The translations under genes and the position numbers were made by a program. Positions 44,980 through 55,071 of a stretch of 64,000 nucleotides of DNA are shown piece by piece. The DNA lies in assembly GCA_964536015.1 (NCBI GenBank), contig CAZHVS010000010.1, positions 67,969 through 131,968 on the forward strand, in the 5' to 3' direction. Below the pieces are notes generated by a model, which saw only the letters and a list, made by a program, of their open reading frames with translations, was not told the DNA's origin and made no database searches. Positions within the stretch are counted from its first letter, which is position 1, and the number at the start of each line of letters is the position of its first letter. The stretch comes from CAZHVS01 sp964536015 (GTDB lineage Bacteria; Bacteroidota; Ignavibacteria; Ignavibacteriales; Ignavibacteriaceae).

Positions 44980-46797
44980 ATGAAAAAAATTTGCTTCCTG
45001 ATCGTAACTCTACTAGCAATTAACAACTTTGCACAGCATAATGAAAAAGTAATAGCAACAGTTGGAAAAGAAAAAATTACTCTTGAAGAATTTAAAAATC
45101 GTTTTCTATTAACTCCACAGGTTACAAAAGATGGTAGATATAGCGATGAAATTGCAAGGCGGGATTTTCTGTATTCCATTATAGCAGAAAAACTTTGGTC
45201 ACTTGAAGCCGAAAAATCCGGACTTGACACCTCAGATTTAATGCATAATACTTTTGCCGGAATTGAAAAAATGTTTATCCGCGATGCACTATTCAAAAAA
45301 GAGATTGAAAGCAAAATAAAAATTACTGATATAGAAATAATCCGTGCTGTGCAGAGAGAAAAAACTTTGCTTAAAGTAAATTTTTTGTTTTCATCGGATT
45401 CGGTAGAAATTTATCAGTTGTATAAACAATTAAAAGATGGTGTGCCATTTGATTCGTTGCTGCTGAGCAGAGACGAATATTTATTTCAAATCGAGCCAAT
45501 CACCGTTGAATACGGAAAATTAAATCAATCTATAGAAGATGTAGTCTATTCATTACAAAAAGGAAATTTTTCGAATCCCATAAAAGATTCAGAAGGCTGG
45601 TTTATATATTATGTAAAAGATAGAGGTGAAAAAACTTTCGGACAAAAAGAAAATGAATCTGCAACAAGTAAAGTAAAATCATTAATTCAATCCCGAAAAC
45701 GAGAAGAAATCTTTCAACAATTCTATAAGAAGTTTTTCGGCGGTAAAAAAGTAGAAACTGATGGTGAACTTTTCTGGAGGCTAGTCGATAAAATTGCATC
45801 TATTATGGCTGAGAAAAAACAAATACCGGGGGCAAAGATGATAACAGAATCTCCAGATCTCGTAAGATTAGAAAAAGAATTTGGCAAAGACACTTTATAT
45901 ATGCCTTTTATTAAATTCGAAAAAAATCCTCTCTCGTTCAAAGAATTTTTAAGTTACTTCTTTTTTGATAGTTTCACAGTTGATACATTAGATTATAACA
46001 TAATTGCACGAATGCTGAATTACCGTGTAAAAAATATGATAGAACTAGAAATGTATTCACGCGAAGGAATAAGCAGAGGCTTACAAAATTCTCCTGAAGT
46101 AAAAAATGACATCGAAATGTGGAGAGAAAATTATTTATCTTCGCTTTTAAGAAAACAATTTATTGACTCAATTAAAGTAAGTGATTCTGAAATTTTCGAT
46201 TACTATTCACAAATTAAAAATGATTCATTGAACCAAACCGAAGTAAATATTTTAGAAATTTTAACCGACAGCCTTGAAGTTGTAGAAAAAATACTAAATA
46301 GCGATTTAACAGATGATAATTTCCGAAGCCTTGCATTAATCCACACTAAAAGAGAATGGATAAAATCGAAGGGCGGAGAATTTGGTTTACTGCCGGTTGC
46401 TGCTCTTGGAGAAATTGGAAGAATTGCCATGCAGATGTCTGTTGGTTCGGTGTATGGACCTTTAAAATTACCAGAGGGTTATTCGGTTTTTAAAGTAATT
46501 GAAAAAAAAGAGCAACAACTTTTTACTCAAAATTTTGAAGAATCAAAAGAGCGGTTGCGAAAAGAACTTTCCGCTAAAAAGTATAAAGAAAAAATTATTC
46601 GGCAAACAGTTGAATTGGCAAATAAATATGGTGTAACGATTGATGAAAATTTATTGTATAACACCTATATTGAAAATCTGAAAATGTATGTTATTCGTTA
46701 TATGGGTTTTGGCGGAAAAATGACAGCTGTTCCTTTAACTATGCCATTTTCAGATTGGGCAGCTCCCTGGCAGGAAAGCAGGAAAGCTCTACCATAA
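44980..46797 (+). CDS. Exported peptidyl-prolyl isomerase/foldase, SurA/PpiC-like
   Basis: A 605-residue periplasmic chaperone. Signal: KKICFLIVTLLAINNFAQ. The first 120 residues are SurA-N-like (VIATVGKEKITLEEFKNRFL). A degenerate parvulin domain lies near 125-210 (EPITVEYGKL...GNFSNPIKDSEGWFIYYV) and a second near 415-510 (LALIHTKREWIKSKGGEFGL, then GSVYGPLKLPEGYSVFKVIE), separated by helical segments. Such proteins help outer-membrane barrel proteins fold, which fits the many barrel-like products here. It is in the rpoN group; hslV starts 56 bases later. Confidence 0.88.
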   Translation: MKKICFLIVTLLAINNFAQHNEKVIATVGKEKITLEEFKNRFLLTPQVTKDGRYSDEIARRDFLYSIIAEKLWSLEAEKSGLDTSDLMHNTFAGIEKMFIRDALFKKEIESKIKITDIEIIRAVQREKTLLKVNFLFSSDSVEIYQLYKQLKDGVPFDSLLLSRDEYLFQIEPITVEYGKLNQSIEDVVYSLQKGNFSNPIKDSEGWFIYYVKDRGEKTFGQKENESATSKVKSLIQSRKREEIFQQFYKKFFGGKKVETDGELFWRLVDKIASIMAEKKQIPGAKMITESPDLVRLEKEFGKDTLYMPFIKFEKNPLSFKEFLSYFFFDSFTVDTLDYNIIARMLNYRVKNMIELEMYSREGISRGLQNSPEVKNDIEMWRENYLSSLLRKQFIDSIKVSDSEIFDYYSQIKNDSLNQTEVNILEILTDSLEVVEKILNSDLTDDNFRSLALIHTKREWIKSKGGEFGLLPVAALGEIGRIAMQMSVGSVYGPLKLPEGYSVFKVIEKKEQQLFTQNFEESKERLRKELSAKKYKEKIIRQTVELANKYGVTIDENLLYNTYIENLKMYVIRYMGFGGKMTAVPLTMPFSDWAAPWQESRKALP

Positions 46798-46813
46798 AAG
46801 AAATTTATTTTAG

Positions 46814-46821
46814 TAAGTTTG
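46814..46821 (+). promoter_or_regulatory. Candidate -7 box of hslVU
   Basis: TAAGTTTG fits TAnnTTTG and lies 32 bases before the hslV ATG. No -33 partner is clear. Confidence 0.3.
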
Positions 46822-46853
46822 TAATATAAATTATATGATTAAGGATTAAGCAG

Positions 46854-47396
46854 ATGAAGTTAGATATTCATTCAACTACTATTATTGGAGTTGTACATAA
46901 CGGTATGGCAGCAATGGGTGGAGACGGACAGGTAACCCTTGGAAACACAGTAATGAAACATAATGCAATGAAAATCAGAAAAATTGCAAATGGGAAAGTC
47001 CTTTGCGGTTTTGCTGGTGCAAGTGCGGATGCTTTTACATTAATGGAAAGATTTGAAGATAAACTTGAACAGTACCGCGGAAATGTTAATCGTGCTGCTG
47101 TTGAGCTTGCAAAAGAATGGCGAACAGATAAATATCTTCGCAGGCTTGAAGCAATGCTTGCAGTGGTATCAAAAGATTCTGCTTTAATTGTTTCCGGAAA
47201 TGGAGATGTAATTGAACCTGATGAAAAAATAGTTGCAATTGGTAGTGGCGGCATGTATGCACTTGCCGCCGCAAAGATGCTAAAGAAATACAGTAAACTT
47301 TCTGCAAAAGATATTGTAGAAGAAGCACTAAAAACTGCTTCTGAAATTTGTATTTATACTAACGATAAAATTCACACAGAGGTAATTGAAAACTAA
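46854..47396 (+). CDS. hslV: ATP-dependent protease HslUV, peptidase subunit
   Basis: A 180-residue proteasome-like threonine protease. The N-terminus HSTTIIGVVHNGMAAMGGDG aligns with the HslV core so that Thr8 becomes the catalytic N-terminus after removal of seven residues. GQVTLGNTVMKHNAMKIRKI, LCGFAGASADAFTLMERFE and VAIGSGGMYALAAAKML are canonical blocks. It forms a double hexameric chamber and works only with HslU, encoded next. The short spacing and shared strand imply one transcript. Confidence 0.97.
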   Translation: MKLDIHSTTIIGVVHNGMAAMGGDGQVTLGNTVMKHNAMKIRKIANGKVLCGFAGASADAFTLMERFEDKLEQYRGNVNRAAVELAKEWRTDKYLRRLEAMLAVVSKDSALIVSGNGDVIEPDEKIVAIGSGGMYALAAAKMLKKYSKLSAKDIVEEALKTASEICIYTNDKIHTEVIEN

Positions 47397-47397
47397 A

Positions 47398-48798
47398 ATG
47401 GAAGAACAAACAAAAAAATATTTGCAAAAAGAATTAACTCCAACTCAAATAGTTAACGAGCTGAACAAATTTATTATAGGACAAACCGACGCAAAAAGAG
47501 CCGTTGCTATTGCCCTCCGTAACAGGTGGCGAAGACAACAGGTTGAAGATGAAATGCGTGAAGAAATTATGCCTAACAATATAATTCTTATTGGACCAAC
47601 GGGTGTAGGCAAAACTGAAATTGCAAGACGATTAGCAAAACTTGCAAATGCTCCTTTCGTTAAAGTTGAGGCTTCCAAATATACAGAAGTTGGATATGTC
47701 GGAAGAGACGTTGAATCAATGATAAGAGATTTAACAGACCTTGCTGTAACAATGGTAAAATCCGAACAAACTGAAAGTGTTAAATCAAAAGCAGAAAATC
47801 TTGCAGATGAAAGAATACTTGACATTCTAATACCACCAGTGAAAAAAGCATCACCCGTTAATGGAAGCGAAGAAACAGAAAATAATACAGATGTAGTTGC
47901 TGACGAATCTATTCAAAACCAGAAAACGCGTGAATGGATGCGTGAAAAACTAAAAAAGGGTGACCTTAACGACAGGATGATCGAGTTTGATACTCAACAA
48001 GTTACAATGGGAATGCAAATTATGGGTCCTCTTGGTGTTGATGATCTTGGTATAAACATACAGGAATTAATGTCTTCGATGCTTCCAAAGAAAAAGAAAA
48101 AAAGAAAAACAAAAATTTCAGAAGCACGTGAAATTTTTGCACAGGAAGAAGCACAAAAATTAATTGACCTTGATGCTGTTCAAAAGGAAGCTATACAAAG
48201 AGTTGAAAACTCGGGAATAGTTTTTATTGATGAGATTGATAAGATTGCCGGATCAGGAAAAAGCCAGGGTCCTGATGTATCACGTGAAGGTGTGCAGAGA
48301 GATCTTCTTCCAATCGTTGAAGGCTCTACTGTTAATACCAAGTATGGTCCGGTTAAGACCGACCATATTCTGTTCATAGCCTCTGGAGCTTTTCATATAG
48401 CAAAACCTTCAGACTTAATTCCTGAACTACAAGGACGGTTTCCCATTCGGGTGGAACTAAAAAGTTTAACAGAAGAAGATTTTGTGCAGATACTTACATT
48501 GCCACAAAATGCATTGCTTAAACAGTATGCTGCATTATTGGAAACAGAGGGTGTGAAAGTGAAATTTACTGATGATGGAATTAAAGAAATTGCACGAACT
48601 GCCGCATTGGTTAATGAACAGGTTGAAAATATTGGAGCTAGAAGACTTCACACTATATTAACAACAATAATGGAAGATATTCTTTTTGATGTTCCTGATA
48701 AAAACATAAAAAAAGAATTTACAATTAATGCTAAGCTTGTAAACAAAAAACTTGATTCCATTATTAAAAACAGAGATTTAAGCAAGTACATTCTTTAA
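47398..48798 (+). CDS. hslU: ATP-dependent protease HslUV, ATPase subunit
   Basis: A 466-residue AAA+ unfoldase. The ATG at 47398 is chosen; a TTG at 47386 inside hslV would add four residues. Blocks: LTPTQIVNELNKFIIGQTDAK, Walker A GPTGVGKTEIARRLA, ASKYTEVGYVGRDVE (pore loop GYVG), Walker B IVFIDEIDKIA, sensor region AFHIAKPSDLIPELQGRFPI, and GARRLHTILTTIMEDILFD. The intermediate I domain (about 110-245) is present and charged. The C-terminus (DLSKYIL) matches the tail that docks into HslV. Confidence 0.97.
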   Translation: MEEQTKKYLQKELTPTQIVNELNKFIIGQTDAKRAVAIALRNRWRRQQVEDEMREEIMPNNIILIGPTGVGKTEIARRLAKLANAPFVKVEASKYTEVGYVGRDVESMIRDLTDLAVTMVKSEQTESVKSKAENLADERILDILIPPVKKASPVNGSEETENNTDVVADESIQNQKTREWMREKLKKGDLNDRMIEFDTQQVTMGMQIMGPLGVDDLGINIQELMSSMLPKKKKKRKTKISEAREIFAQEEAQKLIDLDAVQKEAIQRVENSGIVFIDEIDKIAGSGKSQGPDVSREGVQRDLLPIVEGSTVNTKYGPVKTDHILFIASGAFHIAKPSDLIPELQGRFPIRVELKSLTEEDFVQILTLPQNALLKQYAALLETEGVKVKFTDDGIKEIARTAALVNEQVENIGARRLHTILTTIMEDILFDVPDKNIKKEFTINAKLVNKKLDSIIKNRDLSKYIL

Positions 48799-48859
48799 TT
48801 TTCTTGCTTAGTAAATTATAAAAGATCAAGGATTTGTTTTTCATTTTTCGATATTTACT

Positions 48860-50212
48860 ATGTTAGAAAAAGATTCACTCAATATTTTAATTAAAGCTTT
48901 ACAAAACCTTGAGAAAGGGTTTTCGCTTCCATCAATAAATACAAATATTGAAAATCCGGAAATTCTTAAAAAAATATTGATAGAAATTTCAGAAAAATTA
49001 AAAGACAACTATCCTTATTTTCACCCACTGTATGCGGGACAAATGTTAAAGCCTCCTCACCCGGTTTCAAGATTAGCATATATGCTTTCAATGTGGATAA
49101 ATCCAAATAACCATGCTCTTGATGGAGGACGAGCAAGCTCAATTATGGAAAAAGAAGCTGTCGCGGAACTTGCAAAAATGATTGGTCTGGAAAAATATCT
49201 TGGTCATTTAACCAGCGGTGGAACAATGGCAAACCTTGAAGCTTTATGGATTGCTGGTTTATTGGTGCCAGGGAAAAAAATTCTCGCCTCAAAACAAGCT
49301 CATTATACTCACAGCCGCATTAGTAATGTTCTCAAACTTGAATTCGAGTTCATTGAGACAAATAACAAAGGACAAATAGACTTGAATTCACTAATAAATA
49401 AACTTGAGAAAGGAAATGTTGGAACTGTTGTTGCGACAATGGGAACAACAGCAATGGGAGCGGTTGATCCATTGCATAAAATTATTGAGTTAAGAAATCA
49501 ATTTAACTTTCGCCTGCATGCAGATGCTGCTTATGGCGGTTATTTTAAACTTGTTGATAATCTGGATAGTGAAACTCAAAAAGCATTTAATGTTTTACAG
49601 GAGGTCGATTCAATTGTGATTGACCCGCATAAACACGGTCTTCAGCCATATGGATGCGGCTGCATAATTTTCAAAGATCCCTCTGTAGGAAGATTTTACA
49701 AACACGAGTCTCCTTATACATACTTCTCTTCTGATGAACTGCATCTTGGAGAAATTAGTCTGGAATGTTCAAGAGCCGGTGCGGCTGCTGTTGCTTTGTG
49801 GGCAACCATGAAACTTTTACCTCTTGAAGAAAATGGAGATTTTGCTCAATCATTAAAAAAATGCCGCAATGCCGCAATTGAGTTTTATAATAGACTCCTG
49901 AACGATAAAAGATATATTGTCCCAATTAAACCCGAGCTTGATATTGTTTGCTGGACAATTAAAAGTAACGACACAGCTTTATCTTCCAAACTTGCAAAAG
50001 AAGTGTTTAAAGAAGCTGCAAAGAATAATGTTCATCTTGCTCTGGCTGAACTTCCGGCTGACCTTTTTTCTGAATCCGAAATTAAAATTAATTCAAAGAC
50101 GGTTACTTGTCTGCGCTCTGTTTTGATGAAACCCGAACATTACGATTGGTTAAATGAAATCTGGAGATTATTAAATAATTCAATTGATTTCGTTTTAAAT
50201 CAGAACAAATAA
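48860..50212 (+). CDS. Group II PLP-dependent amino-acid decarboxylase
   Basis: A 450-residue cytosolic PLP enzyme. FHPLYAGQMLKPPHPVSRLA, LGHLTSGGTMANLEALWIA, FRLHADAAYGGYF (PLP Asp) and IDPHKHGLQPYGCG with Lys258 are the group II decarboxylase blocks (tyrosine, glutamate, aspartate, diaminobutyrate decarboxylases). The ThrSerGly and DPHK motifs support catalysis, but the substrate cannot be told. It lies 61 bases after hslU on the same strand and converges on copA. No amino-acid antiporter gene lies adjacent, so an acid-resistance role has no local support. Confidence 0.88.
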   Translation: MLEKDSLNILIKALQNLEKGFSLPSINTNIENPEILKKILIEISEKLKDNYPYFHPLYAGQMLKPPHPVSRLAYMLSMWINPNNHALDGGRASSIMEKEAVAELAKMIGLEKYLGHLTSGGTMANLEALWIAGLLVPGKKILASKQAHYTHSRISNVLKLEFEFIETNNKGQIDLNSLINKLEKGNVGTVVATMGTTAMGAVDPLHKIIELRNQFNFRLHADAAYGGYFKLVDNLDSETQKAFNVLQEVDSIVIDPHKHGLQPYGCGCIIFKDPSVGRFYKHESPYTYFSSDELHLGEISLECSRAGAAAVALWATMKLLPLEENGDFAQSLKKCRNAAIEFYNRLLNDKRYIVPIKPELDIVCWTIKSNDTALSSKLAKEVFKEAAKNNVHLALAELPADLFSESEIKINSKTVTCLRSVLMKPEHYDWLNEIWRLLNNSIDFVLNQNK

Positions 50213-50240
50213 AAATTTTCCTTTAATCCTCTCAAGAAAT

Positions 50241-52454
50241 TCAAAAAGAAGTTTTCCTTAACCTCAGTGAATTACTTACAACACTGACCGAACTAAAAGC
50301 CATTGCAAAAGCTGCAAAAATAGGATTGAGCAAACCCATTGCTGCTACTGGTATACCAACAATATTATATATAAATGCCCAGAATAAATTTTGTTTTATT
50401 GTGTTGATGGTTTTTTGTGATAACTTAATTGTGCGTAAAACATTTTGTAAGTTTCCATGAATTAAAGTAATATCTGCGGTCTCAATTGCTATGTCTGTGC
50501 CGGTTCCAATGGCAATTGAAACATCTGCCTGTGCAAGCGCGGGAGCATCATTAATTCCATCTCCAACCATAGCAACTAATTTTCCTTCGTTTTGAATCTC
50601 CTTTATTACTAATGATTTATTTTGCGGAAGGACTTCGCTTATTACTCTATCTATGCCGACTTGGCTTGCTACTGAATTTGCAACACTTGAATTATCTCCC
50701 GTTATAAGAATTGTTTCAATATGTAATTCCTTTAACTCTCGCACCACATCTTTTGCAGATTCTTTTATAGTATCAGAAATCTCAACTATAGCCGAAAGTC
50801 TTTCGTCTATCGATACAAATACTAACGTGTTTCCGGCTTGTAATTTGCTTTCAATTACCTTATTAGCCCAAGTACAATCAATTTTATTTTCATTCATCAA
50901 CAAAAGATTTCCAACTAGTATTTTCTTTTCATCTATCTCTGCGGACACACCAAATCCCGCAAAAGATGTGAATGATTTTACTTCTTTGAATTGTATGGAT
51001 TTCTGTTTAACATATTTTACAATTGTCTTTGCAATAGGATGTTCGGAAAAATTTTCAATCGAACCAATTAATGATAAAATTTCGTTCTCATTTGCATCAT
51101 TAAAAAAATAAATATTATTGACTTTTGACTCCCCTGTGGTTATTGTTCCTGTTTTATCAAAAAGAATAGTTTTCGCTTTGCTTGCATTTTCAAGACTGAT
51201 TGCATTTTTAATAAGAATTCCATTGCTCGCTCCCAGACCCGTTCCCACCATTATTGCTGTCGGAGTTGCAAGTCCAAGAGCACAAGGACATGCAATAATG
51301 AGTACAGAAATAAAATTTACCATTGCCGCAGAAAAATTTGCACTCAGAAAAAAATACCAAACAATAAAAGTCGATATTGCTATTATAACTACAGTTGGAA
51401 CAAAAACGGAAGCAACTTTGTCTGCAAGCGATTGTATCGGTGCTTTTGCTGTCTGTGCTTCTTCAACTAATTTTATTATTTGTGCTACCAATGTATCGTT
51501 TCCAACAGCAGTCGCTTCAAAGTGAAAAATTCCATTAAGATTAATTGTCCCTCCGGTTACTTTGTCGTTTGTACTTTTTTCAACTGGAAGACTTTCTCCT
51601 GTTATCATCGACTCATCCACTAAAGAATTTCCACTGAAAATAATGCCGTCAACCGGGATTTTTTCGCCGGGTCGAACAAGTATTTTGTCTCCTATAATCA
51701 ATTCGCTTAACGGCAATATTATTTCCTTTTCACCCCGAATTACTGTTGCGGTTTTAGGTTGAAGTTTTAGAAGTTTTTTTATTGTGGTACTTGTTTTGCT
51801 TTTGGCTTTTACCTCAAGCATTTTGCCCATTAGAATCAAAGTGATAATTGATACAGAGGTATCAAAATAAACATGAGCTTGATAGGTATTATGATTTACA
51901 AATTCAGTCAAATAAATATTTAGCGAACTATACAAATATGCTGCACCTGTACCTACAGCAACCAATGTATTCATATCTGCAGAAAAATTTTTTGCAGACT
52001 TATATGCTGAAGTGAAAAATCTTCTTCCCGGTAGAAAAATTATAAGAGTTGTTAAAAAGAAAAATATTTTGTCCCATTCGTGTAAACTTAAAAATGACTT
52101 ATGAACAAACCAATCCATCATACCAAACATGCTAATTAACACGACCGGCAATGAAAGAATAAGACTTAAAATAAAATCTCGTTTTAACCGGCGATAAGTT
52201 TCATCCTGAGAATTTTCTTCCTTCTTTTGTTCCGGCAAGACCAATTTATATCCTGCCTCTGCTACTTTTCGGCTTATATCACTAAGACTAACGAGATTAT
52301 CATCAAAGATAATTGTCGCTTTTTCAGTTGCAAGGTTTACACTTACTGAACTTACACCATTTATTTTTTTTAATGTTTTCTCAACCCGCGCTACACAACT
52401 TGCACATGTCATCCCTTCAACTGGAAGAGAAATTTGATTTTCTGTTCTGTCCAT
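50241..52454 (-). CDS. copA: Copper-exporting P1B-type ATPase
   Basis: A 737-residue heavy-metal ATPase. One N-terminal HMA domain with GMTCASCVARVEK (Cys17, Cys20), eight membrane helices, the TGES actuator motif (ITGESLPVEK), the metal-site IACPCALGLATPTA, phosphorylation Asp in LFDKTGTITTG, an HP motif (SEHPIAK) and MVGDGINDAPALAQADVSIA. The CPC motif and the adjacent CopZ favour Cu+ over Zn2+. It pumps Cu+ out of the cytosol. It starts directly after the copZ stop. Upstream no CueR- or CsoR-like gene is present in the window, so regulation is unknown. Confidence 0.96.
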   Translation of the reverse strand: MDRTENQISLPVEGMTCASCVARVEKTLKKINGVSSVSVNLATEKATIIFDDNLVSLSDISRKVAEAGYKLVLPEQKKEENSQDETYRRLKRDFILSLILSLPVVLISMFGMMDWFVHKSFLSLHEWDKIFFFLTTLIIFLPGRRFFTSAYKSAKNFSADMNTLVAVGTGAAYLYSSLNIYLTEFVNHNTYQAHVYFDTSVSIITLILMGKMLEVKAKSKTSTTIKKLLKLQPKTATVIRGEKEIILPLSELIIGDKILVRPGEKIPVDGIIFSGNSLVDESMITGESLPVEKSTNDKVTGGTINLNGIFHFEATAVGNDTLVAQIIKLVEEAQTAKAPIQSLADKVASVFVPTVVIIAISTFIVWYFFLSANFSAAMVNFISVLIIACPCALGLATPTAIMVGTGLGASNGILIKNAISLENASKAKTILFDKTGTITTGESKVNNIYFFNDANENEILSLIGSIENFSEHPIAKTIVKYVKQKSIQFKEVKSFTSFAGFGVSAEIDEKKILVGNLLLMNENKIDCTWANKVIESKLQAGNTLVFVSIDERLSAIVEISDTIKESAKDVVRELKELHIETILITGDNSSVANSVASQVGIDRVISEVLPQNKSLVIKEIQNEGKLVAMVGDGINDAPALAQADVSIAIGTGTDIAIETADITLIHGNLQNVLRTIKLSQKTINTIKQNLFWAFIYNIVGIPVAAMGLLNPIFAAFAMAFSSVSVVSNSLRLRKTSF

Positions 52455-52658
52455 TTATAGATTAACTTTATATCCTTCTTCTTCTATTGCCTCAATAATT
52501 CGATTGATTGCAACTAAATCATCATCATATTCTAAAATAGCTTTTCCAATTTGAACATCAACCACTTTGACTCCATCAATTGTTTTTAATGCTTTGTTAA
52601 CATGCATAACGCAATGATTGCAAGTCATGCCTTCAATTTTTAATTCAATTTTTTTCAT
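52455..52658 (-). CDS. copZ: Copper chaperone, CopZ-like HMA protein
   Basis: A 67-residue single HMA domain with GMTCNHCVMHV (Cys13, Cys16) and the usual beta-alpha-beta-beta-alpha-beta length. It hands Cu+ to CopA or to a regulator. The ATG is preceded by AAGGAGA. It lies immediately upstream of copA without spacer, so the two are translated from one message. Confidence 0.95.
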   Translation of the reverse strand: MKKIELKIEGMTCNHCVMHVNKALKTIDGVKVVDVQIGKAILEYDDDLVAINRIIEAIEEEGYKVNL

Positions 52659-52728
52659 TTATCTCCTTCATTTTTCTTTTCATATTATTAAACAAAAATT
52701 TTTAATCAGTAATTCAATGTAAATAAAA

Positions 52729-52755
52729 AAAGTCTTCCGATTTACAGAAGACTTT
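52729..52755 (-). terminator. Rho-independent terminator after the M3 oligopeptidase gene
   Basis: Nine-base-pair perfect stem AAAGTCTTC/GAAGACTTT with nine-base loop; on the minus strand a run of T follows. It separates the peptidase gene from copZ. Confidence 0.85.
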
Positions 52756-52776
52756 CAATATTGAAGTTATCGATTT

Positions 52777-54885
52777 CTACTCAAGACCTCGCTTTTTGAG
52801 AAGCGGTTCAATGCTCGGTTCTTTTCCTCTGAATTTTATGTAAAGAGCCATTGGATCTTCGCTTCCTCCTTTAGAAAGAATATTTTCTCTAAAAGAATTT
52901 GCCGTAACTTTATCAAATAACCCTTTCTCTTTGAATGCCTGGAAAGCATCTGAGTCGAGAACTTCTGCCCAGATATAACTGTAATACCCAGCAGAATATC
53001 CCCCAGCAAAAATGTGCTGAAAGAAAGTGCTCCTATAGCGTACTCCTATCTCTGGAATTACTCCAAGCCTGCTAACAAGATTCGATTCAAATTTTTCAAC
53101 ATCAATTGGTTGTTCTTTTGTAATGGAATGATAATCCATATCAAGCAATGCCGCTGTTAGATAGGAAACTGTTTGAAACCCCTGGTTAAATTTTCGCGAC
53201 CTTTGAATCTTTTCAATCAGCTCATCGGGAATTACCTTATTGGTTTTATAATGCCTTGCAAACATTTTTAATACTTGCGGTTCAGTTACCCAGTTTTCCA
53301 TAATTTGTGATGGCAGCTCGACAAAATCCCAGGCAACGTTTGTTCCGCTTAAAGATGGATAAGTTAACTTTGACAACAATCCATGCAATGCATGTCCAAA
53401 TTCATGAAACATTGTTTCAACTTCATCAAGTGTTAAAAGTGCAGGATTATCTTTTGTTGGTTTAGAAAAATTTCCCGTATTATAACAAATCGGGGTTACA
53501 AATTTTCTATCAATATTTGATTGAAGCCTGTAGTTATTAGACCAGGCTCCAGCTCTTTTACTTTCACGGGGAAAATAATCTGTATAAATTATTCCTATGT
53601 GTTTGCCGTTTGCTTCTTTTATTTCAAACACTTTGACATCAGGATGATAAACAGGAATATCTTTTCGTTCCTTAATATTAAAACCATAAAGTTTTTTAAC
53701 TACCTGAAATAATCCATCAATTACATTTTCCAGTTTAAAATATGGACGAAGCATTTCCTCGTCTAAATCATATTTCTCTTTCTTTAATTTTTCTGAATAA
53801 TACAACCAATCCCATGGTTGAAATTTGAAAGTTTGTCCATCTTTTTTAGCAAGATTCTGAAGTTCGGTTAACTCGTTTTTTGCAACTTTTAAAGCAGGTT
53901 CCCATAGTCTCATTAAAAATTTATAAACCTTATCAGGATTCTTAGCCATATACTCATCTTGTATAAATTCTGCATGAGATTTATACCCTAATAAATTTGC
54001 TCTTTGTAAGCGAAGCAGAACCATTTGCTCAACTATTTTTTTATTATCATATTCATTGTTGTTGTTGCCCCTTAAAGTATAAGTAAGATACATTTTTTCT
54101 CTTAGTTCTCTTTTATCGCTATACATCATAAAGGGACGATAACTTGGCTGTTGCAAAGTAAAAACCCACTTGCCTTCATTGCCTGTTCTGTTTGCATCTT
54201 CTTTTGCCGCCTCAATTACTGTTGGGGGAAGTCCTGATAAATCTTTTTCATTATCTATAACCAACAAGAATGCATTCGTCTCTTTTAAAACATTTTCTCT
54301 GTACTTCAAAGAAAGCAATGATAGCTCTTCATTAATTTTGCGAAGTTTTGTTTTGTCTTCTTCGTTAAGATTTGCACCGCTTTTAATAAAATCGCGGTAG
54401 AGTTTTTCAAGCAATGTGTTTTGTTCTGAGGTTAATTTTAATGATTCTTTTTGTTCATAGATTTTTTTTATCCGATCGAAAAGTTTCGGATTTAAATTAA
54501 TATCATCACTATGCCTTGATATTAAGGGTGAAAGTTCGGTTGATATTTTTTGTATTTCGGGACTTGTATTTGCCCCGGAAAGATGATAAAAGACTCCGCT
54601 TACTTTGGAAAGCAGCTCTCCGCTTTTTTCCATTGCCTCAACGGTGTTTTTGAACGTTGGTAGTTCTTTATTATTTATAATTGCATCTATCTCTGCCTTT
54701 TGTTGTTTCATGCCTTCAAGAAACGCCGGCATAAAATGCTCGTTCTTTATCAAATTAAATGGAGGAACTTCAAAAGGAGTATTCCATTTTTCAAAAAACG
54801 GATTGTTAGTAGAGTTAGTACTGTTGTTTGGACTAAAAAATAACATAAATGGCAAACAGAATAAAATTAACAAATATTTTTTCAT
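52777..54885 (-). CDS. M3-family zinc oligopeptidase (Dcp/OpdA-like), exported
   Basis: A 702-residue metallopeptidase from the ATG at 54885 (in-frame codons back to 54930 would precede the signal). Signal: KKYLLILFCLPFMLFFS. The zinc motif is HEFGH (494-498) in EVETMFHEFGHALHGLLSKL, with a downstream Glu as third ligand and the substrate-binding DFVELPSQIMENWV. AGGYSAGYYSYIWAEVLDSDAFQ is typical of the M3A group (oligopeptidase A, dipeptidyl carboxypeptidase). It would degrade short peptides in the periplasm. Confidence 0.94.
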   Translation of the reverse strand: MKKYLLILFCLPFMLFFSPNNSTNSTNNPFFEKWNTPFEVPPFNLIKNEHFMPAFLEGMKQQKAEIDAIINNKELPTFKNTVEAMEKSGELLSKVSGVFYHLSGANTSPEIQKISTELSPLISRHSDDINLNPKLFDRIKKIYEQKESLKLTSEQNTLLEKLYRDFIKSGANLNEEDKTKLRKINEELSLLSLKYRENVLKETNAFLLVIDNEKDLSGLPPTVIEAAKEDANRTGNEGKWVFTLQQPSYRPFMMYSDKRELREKMYLTYTLRGNNNNEYDNKKIVEQMVLLRLQRANLLGYKSHAEFIQDEYMAKNPDKVYKFLMRLWEPALKVAKNELTELQNLAKKDGQTFKFQPWDWLYYSEKLKKEKYDLDEEMLRPYFKLENVIDGLFQVVKKLYGFNIKERKDIPVYHPDVKVFEIKEANGKHIGIIYTDYFPRESKRAGAWSNNYRLQSNIDRKFVTPICYNTGNFSKPTKDNPALLTLDEVETMFHEFGHALHGLLSKLTYPSLSGTNVAWDFVELPSQIMENWVTEPQVLKMFARHYKTNKVIPDELIEKIQRSRKFNQGFQTVSYLTAALLDMDYHSITKEQPIDVEKFESNLVSRLGVIPEIGVRYRSTFFQHIFAGGYSAGYYSYIWAEVLDSDAFQAFKEKGLFDKVTANSFRENILSKGGSEDPMALYIKFRGKEPSIEPLLKKRGLE

Positions 54886-55015
54886 TATATAACCTGAGTT
54901 TGTTAAAAAAAGTTTAATGAAACTTAACAATAATTTTAATATGTATTATGTTTTTTTCTCGTAAAGGTCAAATAATTACGTTAATGGTTACATTACCGAC
55001 TTCATTTAACAAAAA

Positions 55016-55041
55016 AATTTCCCACCTTGCGATGGGAAATT
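55016..55041 (-). terminator. Rho-independent terminator after cydB
   Basis: Nine-base-pair stem AATTTCCCA/TGGGAAATT, eight-base loop, and a run of T on the minus strand. It closes the DUF134-cydAB operon. Confidence 0.85.
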
Positions 55042-55071
55042 AATAATAAGTTAGATACTCAAAATTGTTTT

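Noticed and set aside
46868..47254. Minus-strand frame of 128 codons
   Set aside because: Antisense to hslV with no recognisable domain.
50653..51525. Plus-strand frames of 152 and 135 codons
   Set aside because: Both are antisense to the copA coding region, which is fully supported by P-type ATPase motifs.
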